From assembly GCA_044450785.1 (NCBI GenBank), contig JBIOJM010000416.1:1-8055 (forward strand): a stretch of DNA of 8,055 nucleotides. Reading direction: 5' to 3'. Both the position numbers and the translations under genes were made by a program. The notes under the pieces are model-generated. The model saw only the letters and a program-made list of their open reading frames with translations. It was not told the DNA's origin and ran no database searches. The stretch comes from JBIOJM01 sp044450785. GTDB lineage: Bacteria > Planctomycetota > Planctomycetia > Isosphaerales > Isosphaeraceae. Below, one piece after another: positions 1 through 5,298 of the stretch. Within the stretch, counting starts at the first letter, position 1; every line of letters begins with the position of its first letter.

Positions 1-349
1 CCGCGTGATTCCTCGTAACGGGGCAACTTTGGTTGGGGTCGCCCGGTGCGAGACCCGCACGCCGGTAAATGTGGGGAATTGACCCCACTGCGACAACGGG
101 GAGGGAGTGGCCGTTTACCCCGGCCTCTCCCTTACCCACTGTAACAAGGACAGGCGCCCTTCCTCGAGGGAAAGGAAGAGCGGTATCGCCGGGATCGTCC
201 ACCGTGTTCCGCCCTTTCAGGGCACGGATCATCACGTTTTCCGAATCCCAGGGCGTTGCCCTGGGCTGGCATGTCGCTGCCCCATCGGGGCGAAATCAAA
301 AAAAGCGCGAGTTCGAAAGGTGCACCCTCTCCTGGCCCGTCGGCCTAAT
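1..349. other. Non-coding stretch downstream of the Fe-S/CNB gene
   Basis: I find no gene I would support here. The plus-strand reading from 69 to 425 has low-complexity composition, matches no family I recognise, and runs into the antisense of the Fe-S gene. The stretch holds the triple-hairpin repeat at 211-291 and a smaller perfect dyad at 71-88 (GTGGGG, 6-nt loop, CCCCAC). A run of seven A at 298-304 lies on the wrong side of the hairpins to make a classic intrinsic terminator for the minus-strand operon. The next gene of that operon, if there is one, must lie left of the window. Confidence 0.55.
211..291. repeat. REP-like triple-hairpin intergenic repeat
   Basis: Three compact GC-rich inverted repeats follow one another. 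They are GCCCTTTCAGGGC at 211-223 (5-bp stem), CCCAGGGCGTTGCCCTGGG at 247-265 (8-bp stem, 3-nt loop), and GCCCCATCGGGGC at 279-291 (5-bp stem). All have 3-nt loops, and they are separated by about 23 and 13 nt. From memory, and not checked here, this order of GCCC-TTC-GGGC and CCCAGGGC-GCCCTGGG hairpins resembles dispersed repeats found in many planctomycete genomes. Such repeats may be mobilised by REP-associated (IS200/IS605-like) transposases. No transposase is present in the window. The block lies 59 bp past the stop of the Fe-S gene and could also act as a 3'-end RNA structure. Confidence 0.6.
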
Positions 350-2896
350 TCAGAGCTTCCCTCGCACCAGCTCGAGCAGTTCGCTGCCTTTCATGCGGTG
401 GGCCGCGTCGTGGGGGCAGGCGTAGACGCAGCTCGGCTCGTGGTCGGGGCCCAGGCTGCTGCACAGGTCGCAGGTGGTCGCCTTCCTCACGTCGGCCATG
501 CTGCTACGATCGTGCTGCTCCACCATGTTGATGTTGCCGTAGGGGCAGTTCTGGGCGCAGAGCGTGCAGCCGATGCACCAGTCCTCGATGATGATCTCGC
601 GCGAGGAGCGGCGGCGGATCGAGCCCACCGGGCAGCCGACCATGCAGTACGGATCCAGACACGAACGGCACGAGCTGGCCACCAGGAACTTGTCGAACCG
701 CAGCCCCTCGCGGATCAGGCGCGTCACCCCCTGGTGCGTGTCGGCGCAGGCCTTTGTGCACTCGTCGCAGCGGGTACACTTCACCAGGTCGAGGACCAGC
801 AGGCTCTGCGCGTTCATCAGCCCTTGATCCAAGAAGTCATCGAGCGACGTTTCCCTGACGTCTTGAAGGTCCTGGCGGTTGGACTCGAGCCGGTCGCGGG
901 CCTCGGCGATCAAGGCGTCGCGCACGGCGGGCGATTGCTCGAGGATGGTGCGGAAGTCGCCCGGTGTGATTCGCACCAGGTCGACGTGGTCGAGTGCCGC
1001 ACAGGTGGCCGTGCGGACGCCGGAGGGGACCAGGTCGCGGAGCTCGGGCAGGTCGGAGAGCAAGGCGATCTCGCCGATGTAGCCGCCCGGCCCTACGTAG
1101 TTCAAGACCTGCTCGCCACCCGGCCGGGCCTGCGAGACCCTCACGAAACCGGTGCGGACGAGGTAGAATCCGTCCAATGCGGGCGCGCCCTGGCGGAAGA
1201 TGATCTCGCCCGGCTCGCACCGCCGCAACGAGACTCGCTGGCGCAGGCTGTCGACGAGCCGGCGGAACTGGACCTCGTTGGCACGCAGAGGGGCAAACAG
1301 AGGGACGCTTCGCAGGTGGCCGTCGATCGCCCGATCGCGGTATTTCGTTTCGAGGACCCGGCGGAACGACGGGCTGCGCTGCATGATGTAGAGCACGTTG
1401 CGCAACATCTCCAGGACCGTGCAGTCCTCGGCCGCGCGGACGGTCGCCGAACGGGGGTAGAAGCTCATGCAGGTCATCTCGCCGACGATGTCGCCGGCGC
1501 CGAGCGTCGCCTGAGGTTTGCCGTATGGCAGGGCGACCAGCGCGTCGATCGGGATGAAGCCGCGCGTGCCTTCCTCGTCGCGCGCGTCTTCCGCCCGCGA
1601 GGAGAGCAAGCTCGTGAACCTGCCGATCGAGGCGAAGAAGCCCGTCTTCGGCTGGTTCTTGATGTGCTTGGTCGGGGTGTTGATCAAGATGTCGACCGAG
1701 CCGTTCTCGATCAGGAAGGCCGTCGAGCCGAATTCGCCTTCGCGGCAGATTTCCTCGCCCTTCTTGAACCGGCGCCGGACCACCGAGCGGGCGTTCCAGC
1801 GCAGGAAGGGATGCGCCACGCCCTGGAACGCCTGGCGGATCTCGGGGATCGGATGGTTGAACAGATCGTTCGCATCGACGTCCTCACCGTTGGGAATCCG
1901 TGCCGCCACGATCCCCCGATGCGTGAGTGCGCCGGTCGGGCAGGAGACCATGCACTCTCCGCAAGCCACACACGACGAGCTCCCCATGGGGACATCGAGG
2001 TCGAAAGCGATTCGCGCGGTGAACCCCTTGCCCATCCGGCCGATGACGTGGTTCTGCTTGATCACGTTGCAGCCCCGCACGCAGCGGTCGCAGAGGATGC
2101 AGGCGTTGTGGTCGACGGCGATGACCTCCGACGTCTCGTCCCTGGCAAGCTCGGTCGCGCGGCGGTCGAATTCAGGCGGGCCCACGTCGAGCCGGCGCGC
2201 CAGGGCTTCCAGCTCGCAGTCGTTCGATTTCTTCTCCTTGGCGCAGGGCGTGGGGTGGTCGGTCAAGAGGAGCGCGACCAGGGTCTTCACCGCGGTTTCG
2301 ATCCGCCGCCGGGCATCGGGATCGGGCGACGCGATCGTGTTGACGATCATGCCGTCCTCGACACGGTGCTGGCAGGCGGGGAGGAGCTTGTCGTCAACCT
2401 CGATCTTCCCCGTTCGCCGTCGAAACCGGGCAAGCTGCACGACGCAGACTCGGCAGACAGCCACCGGATCCATATACGTCGTGTGGCACAGGATGGGAAT
2501 CGGGTTGTTCGCCTCGCCGGCCTTCCGCTTGAACAAGTGCTCTGCGGGCGGACCGCCGCCCGACGGCGGGCCGGGATTTGCACCGTCGCTTGCGGGATTC
2601 TCGTAGCGCTGGCTGACGGCGTCGTAGATCGTGGTGGGGCGAGGGATGACCTGACCGTCCTCGTCGTACCTGGGGTTGCCCTGCTCGTCGGTCGCCACCA
2701 CGGCCTTCTTGACCCTGACTTCTTGACCATCGATCTCGAGTGTGACCTCCCGGTCAAACTCGTCACGCGTGGCCGCATCGTAGCGGATCAATCGCCCGTC
2801 GAGATCGCGGGCGAACAGCCCCTCATCCGGCCATTCCCACTCGTCGCGGTCCTGCCGATCCTGAGGGAGAAGGCCTGCTCCCGGTTCCGTGCTCAT
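350..2896 (-). CDS. Multi-cluster Fe-S protein with two cyclic-nucleotide-binding domains (NuoG/HoxU-like head, DmsB/HybA-like tail)
   Basis: Predicted cytoplasmic electron-transfer protein of 848 residues with no signal peptide or membrane span. Residues 50-190 look like a NuoG-type [2Fe-2S] domain (C137, C148, C151, C175), interrupted by a Pro/Gly-rich insertion. Residues 214-227 correspond to the NuoG His-Cys3 motif (H214, C218, C227), but the middle Cys is missing. Residues 262-322 carry two [4Fe-4S] motifs (C266/269/272/276 and C309/312/315/319). Residues about 365-515 and 530-665 are two CNB domains; each keeps the Gly-Glu of the phosphate-binding cassette (G472-E473, G608-E609) and a downstream Arg (R482, R628). 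The first has an insertion of about 50 residues, the second a longer loop. Residues 700-830 have four more clusters, C707-717, C743-755, C774-784 and C809-827, in the DmsB/HybA pattern. The ATG overlaps the upstream stop as ATGA, implying coupled translation. The domain calls are firm; the substrate, the acceptor and the bound nucleotide are unknown. Confidence 0.9.
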   Translation of the reverse strand: MSTEPGAGLLPQDRQDRDEWEWPDEGLFARDLDGRLIRYDAATRDEFDREVTLEIDGQEVRVKKAVVATDEQGNPRYDEDGQVIPRPTTIYDAVSQRYENPASDGANPGPPSGGGPPAEHLFKRKAGEANNPIPILCHTTYMDPVAVCRVCVVQLARFRRRTGKIEVDDKLLPACQHRVEDGMIVNTIASPDPDARRRIETAVKTLVALLLTDHPTPCAKEKKSNDCELEALARRLDVGPPEFDRRATELARDETSEVIAVDHNACILCDRCVRGCNVIKQNHVIGRMGKGFTARIAFDLDVPMGSSSCVACGECMVSCPTGALTHRGIVAARIPNGEDVDANDLFNHPIPEIRQAFQGVAHPFLRWNARSVVRRRFKKGEEICREGEFGSTAFLIENGSVDILINTPTKHIKNQPKTGFFASIGRFTSLLSSRAEDARDEEGTRGFIPIDALVALPYGKPQATLGAGDIVGEMTCMSFYPRSATVRAAEDCTVLEMLRNVLYIMQRSPSFRRVLETKYRDRAIDGHLRSVPLFAPLRANEVQFRRLVDSLRQRVSLRRCEPGEIIFRQGAPALDGFYLVRTGFVRVSQARPGGEQVLNYVGPGGYIGEIALLSDLPELRDLVPSGVRTATCAALDHVDLVRITPGDFRTILEQSPAVRDALIAEARDRLESNRQDLQDVRETSLDDFLDQGLMNAQSLLVLDLVKCTRCDECTKACADTHQGVTRLIREGLRFDKFLVASSCRSCLDPYCMVGCPVGSIRRRSSREIIIEDWCIGCTLCAQNCPYGNINMVEQHDRSSMADVRKATTCDLCSSLGPDHEPSCVYACPHDAAHRMKGSELLELVRGKL

Positions 2897-4851
2897 TTGA
2901 TAACCTGCCAGTCGTGCTCGAACAGGGATGCCATCGGCCTGGACGCGGAGGTGCCCAGGCCGCAGATCGAGGTCTGATCCATGGTCTCCTGGAGTGCGCG
3001 GACCAAGGCGACCAGCTCGGCCCGCTCAGCCGGGTCGGCCGGTTTCTTCTCGAGCTGTTCTCCGATCTGGACCAGCTTTTGCGAGCCGATCCGGCACGGG
3101 ACACACTTGCCGCACGATTCGTTGCGGAAGAACCTGGTGGCGCTCAATGCAAGGTCAAGCATTTGGGCGGCCGGCTCTACCCCCGGCATCCCTGCGACGA
3201 CGAGCAGCCCTGCTCCCAGCATCAGGCCCAGCTCATCGAATTCGGCCTTGTCCAGCGGCAGCTCGAGGACGCTCAGCTCGGTGCGGCCGGCGGGGAAGCT
3301 CCCTCGCCGCTTGGCGGGCAGGTCGGCCCGCGTCAATGTCGCCGGCAGAAAACCTCCCGACGGGCCCGAGGGAGCGAACGCCAGGAGCGAGAGTCCGTCC
3401 CGCACGCCGCCGGCCAACGCGACCAGCTCACCGAGGGTCAAGCCGGCGGGCACCTCGTAGACTCCGGGTCGCGTCACGTCGCCGCAGATCGAGAAGAACC
3501 GCAGTCCCTTGCCGCGGGGCCACCTCTCCGGCTTCACGTCGGGCTTGCGCTTTGAGACGTACCACGGAGAGTCCGCCACGCCGCGGTCGCGGTACCACTC
3601 GCCGCCGTTGAGCACAATCGCCGGGACCCAGGCGAACGTCTCGACGTTGTTCAGCAAGGTCGGTTGGTTGTGCAGGCCGTTGGCCTCGATCACCGGCGGG
3701 CGGTTCCGCGGCTCGGCCCGATGTTCCTCGATTGCCTCGATCAGCGCCGACTGCTCACCGCAGATGTATCCCCCGGGGCTCTCGAAGACCTCCAGCTCGA
3801 AAGCTTGGCCGGTCCCGAGCACGTCGGGCCCGAGGACCCCCAGCGCCCGGGCTCGCTGAATCTCCGTCTCGACGGCGTGGACCTGGTCGAAGTACTCGTG
3901 CCGGATATAGACGTACCCCTTTTTCGCACCGACCAAGAGTGCGCCCAAGACCATTCCCTCGATCACGAGATGAGGAGCTCGGAGCAGGATTTCGCGATCC
4001 TTGAAGGTCGACGGCTCGCTCTCGTCGGCGTTGCAGATCAAGTAGGTTTGCTCAGCACGATCGCTCTCGTCGCGCACTTCGCCCCATTTGCTGAAGGCGG
4101 GCCGGCCAGCCCCGCCCATGCCGCGCAAGTCGGACGTCTTGATCGCGTCGATAAGTCCTTGACCAACGGCCTTTCGCGCCGCGGGGTCGCCGGCCTGCTT
4201 GAGTGCCAGGGCGAAGCCGGCCACGGCTGCGTAAGGCGCGCGACGGCGCGCGGCGGGTGGTTCCTCCGCCGCGGTTCCGGCCGGCTCAGCCGGCCTCGGG
4301 GCCTGGTACGGGTCGATTTGCCAGGGCCGCGGCGACCGATCGAGCGCGTCGGCAGGCACCTCGCGGTCGTCGAGGTGCGCCGCCACGATCACCCGCAGCC
4401 GGGCGGCGTGGTCGCCGGCCGCCGGGCGCTGCAAGACACGCGCCTGGTCCGGACGTCCCGGCCGGTGCAGCTCGATCAGAGCGGCCGGTGCGCCATCGCA
4501 GCGGCCCAAGCATGAGACGCCCTCGACCTTGACCCGGGCCTCGCCGCCGAATTCCTTGGCGACCTCTTTCAGGTTCCGCAAGCACTCGGCCGCGCCACGC
4601 AGGTGGCACGCCAGATCGCGGCAGACGAGCACCTCGACTTCCGGGGGCTGCTCCAGCCGATAGTGCGGGAAGAAGCTGATCACCTCGTGCAGCCGATGCA
4701 GAGGGACGTCGAGCCGGGCCGACAGCGCCTCGAGCTCCGGCCTTGGCAGGTATCCGCAACGTTCCTGGATCAGGCGCAACGGCTGAACGAACATCACCAC
4801 ATTCGGGGTTCGAGCTTGCGATTGAGAGGGACGCGCCACGAAATCTTGCAC
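2893..4851 (-). CDS. Fused NuoE-NuoF (HoxF-like) NADH dehydrogenase diaphorase subunit
   Basis: Predicted to oxidise NADH at FMN and pass electrons through Fe-S clusters, as in complex I NuoEF or the HoxF subunit of NAD-linked hydrogenases. Residues about 20-130 are a thioredoxin-like NuoE domain with [2Fe-2S] ligands C77, C82, C114 and C118. A Pro/Ala-rich linker (about 165-205) leads to NuoF. There the FMN glycine-rich RGMGGAG lies at 243-249, the NADH-site NADESEP and FKDRE at 274-287, GGYICGEQSAL at 360-370, an SLBB domain at about 456-490, and the C-terminal [4Fe-4S] ligands C580, C583, C586 and C630. No key residue is missing. Length (652) fits an E+F fusion. The start is uncertain: GTG at 4851 gives a short leader after the predicted promoter and follows AAGAGG very closely; GTG at 4839 and ATG at 4794 are alternatives. 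It is the first gene of a two-gene operon, and its TGA overlaps the next ATG. The partner replaces NuoG/HoxU. Confidence 0.93.
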   Translation of the reverse strand: MQDFVARPSQSQARTPNVVMFVQPLRLIQERCGYLPRPELEALSARLDVPLHRLHEVISFFPHYRLEQPPEVEVLVCRDLACHLRGAAECLRNLKEVAKEFGGEARVKVEGVSCLGRCDGAPAALIELHRPGRPDQARVLQRPAAGDHAARLRVIVAAHLDDREVPADALDRSPRPWQIDPYQAPRPAEPAGTAAEEPPAARRRAPYAAVAGFALALKQAGDPAARKAVGQGLIDAIKTSDLRGMGGAGRPAFSKWGEVRDESDRAEQTYLICNADESEPSTFKDREILLRAPHLVIEGMVLGALLVGAKKGYVYIRHEYFDQVHAVETEIQRARALGVLGPDVLGTGQAFELEVFESPGGYICGEQSALIEAIEEHRAEPRNRPPVIEANGLHNQPTLLNNVETFAWVPAIVLNGGEWYRDRGVADSPWYVSKRKPDVKPERWPRGKGLRFFSICGDVTRPGVYEVPAGLTLGELVALAGGVRDGLSLLAFAPSGPSGGFLPATLTRADLPAKRRGSFPAGRTELSVLELPLDKAEFDELGLMLGAGLLVVAGMPGVEPAAQMLDLALSATRFFRNESCGKCVPCRIGSQKLVQIGEQLEKKPADPAERAELVALVRALQETMDQTSICGLGTSASRPMASLFEHDWQVIK

Positions 4852-4880
4852 CGCCTCTTGCGGATTAACGGGACACTCAA

Positions 4881-4909
4881 AGCGTAAGTTGGCCCTCCAT
4901 CCGAGTCAA
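4881..4909 (-). promoter_or_regulatory. Predicted sigma70-type promoter of the diaphorase/Fe-S operon
   Basis: Reading the minus strand, TTGACT (4909-4904) is followed after exactly 17 nt by TACGCT (4886-4881). This is five of six matches to the -35 consensus and three of six to the -10, including the key first TA and last T. Transcription would begin near 4874, leaving a leader of about 23 nt before GTG 4851, with AAGAGG (4859-4854) inside it. Position and spacing support the call, but no experiment does. Promoter consensus use in this lineage is assumed to be like other bacteria. Confidence 0.5.
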
Positions 4910-5031
4910 CCGCTGCCTGAAAGCTCCCCCGGCCGAGATTCGATCCAATCCTGAATCCACCGGCCCGCCCGAGATCGAGCAGGTCGAGAAAACGGCATGG
5001 TTCCAATTGACCGGAAATCCGTCTCGCCCCA

Positions 5032-5081
5032 CGAAAATGGATGGGTGGTGCCGGTCGCTTCTCGCGTGCGAAAAGTGGATG
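5032..5081. repeat. Pair of short direct repeats in the divergent region
   Basis: CGAAAATGGATG (5032-5043) recurs as CGAAAAGTGGATG (5069-5081), differing by one inserted G. The starts are 37 bp apart, about three and a half helical turns. The second copy ends just before TATGAT (5085-5090). The arrangement would suit a tandem binding site for a regulator, but two 12-mers in an intergenic region could also be chance. Confidence 0.3.
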
Positions 5082-5242
5082 TCTTATGATGAACCCTTGA
5101 TTGATGTCGATACCGGGAGGGGCCAGAGAGTCGATCTTGTCAGTTCGTCCTCGCATCAACATCCGCGATCCAGCGAACCTCTCGCGGAGTAGGGAACGCT
5201 GCTTTGAACTCGGACCGGAGCAGGCAGGACGGCTGGCGGGTG

Positions 5243-5266
5243 GATCGGATGGGGACCCACCCGATC
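5243..5266. promoter_or_regulatory. 24-bp dyad upstream of the cyclase/NTPase gene
   Basis: The arms GATCGGATGG and CCACCCGATC pair with a single mismatch around the 4-nt centre GGAC, so nine of ten arm positions pair. The dyad ends 32 bp before the ATG at 5299. It could be an operator, or a hairpin in the 5' leader of the large gene. Its length and near-perfection are better than typical background, but GC-rich DNA produces many such dyads. Confidence 0.35.
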
Positions 5267-5275
5267 TTCAACACC

Positions 5276-5287
5276 GGGGGAGGGGAG
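5276..5287 (+). promoter_or_regulatory. Ribosome-binding region deciding the ATG at 5299
   Basis: GGGGGAGGGGAG ends 11 nt before ATG 5299. It contains GGAGG (5279-5283) and AGGGGAG (5281-5287). The frame is open upstream as far as the TGA at 5098-5100, and an ATG at 5104 would add 65 residues. That ATG has no Shine-Dalgarno-like sequence in front of it, and the added residues show no recognisable domain. This is why 5299 is preferred. Confidence 0.5.
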
Positions 5288-5298
5288 CGAGTTCGGCG

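Larger units (their letters stand above)
4852..5298. other. Divergent intergenic regulatory region
   Basis: These 447 bp separate the minus-strand diaphorase operon from the plus-strand cyclase/NTPase gene. They should contain promoters for both directions. I see the minus-strand promoter at 4881-4909, two short direct repeats at 5032-5081, a lone TATGAT at 5085-5090 that could be a plus-strand -10 but has no good -35 at 17 nt, a dyad at 5243-5266, and a purine-rich ribosome-binding region at 5276-5287. A minus-strand reading from 5162 to 4794 crosses the region but has no recognisable family and lacks its own signals, so I do not call it a gene. Confidence 0.55.

Noticed and set aside
211..304. 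Intrinsic terminator for the minus-strand operon
   Set aside because: Read on the minus strand, the T-run (304-298) comes before the hairpins rather than after them, so the arrangement is not a classic terminator.
69..425. 118-codon plus-strand frame over the hairpin block
   Set aside because: It crosses the REP-like hairpins and runs into the 3' end of the Fe-S gene on the other strand. No homology or convincing ribosome-binding site was seen.
1518..2606. 362-codon plus-strand frame
   Set aside because: Ser/Arg-rich translation without recognisable domain, wholly antisense to the Fe-S/CNB coding sequence.
107..2977. 956-codon plus-strand open frame antisense to the Fe-S/CNB gene
   Set aside because: The translation is Val/Ala/Arg/Asp-rich with no family motif. 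The minus strand in the same place has dozens of ordered Cys ligands and CNB motifs. Long antisense frames are common in GC-rich DNA.
5007..5035. Plus-strand promoter starting from TTGACC at 5007
   Set aside because: The hexamer at 17-nt spacing (5030-5035) is CACGAA, which does not match a -10 element.
4794..5162. 122-codon minus-strand frame across the divergent region
   Set aside because: It overlaps the NuoE start in another frame, contains the predicted promoter, and resembles no known protein.
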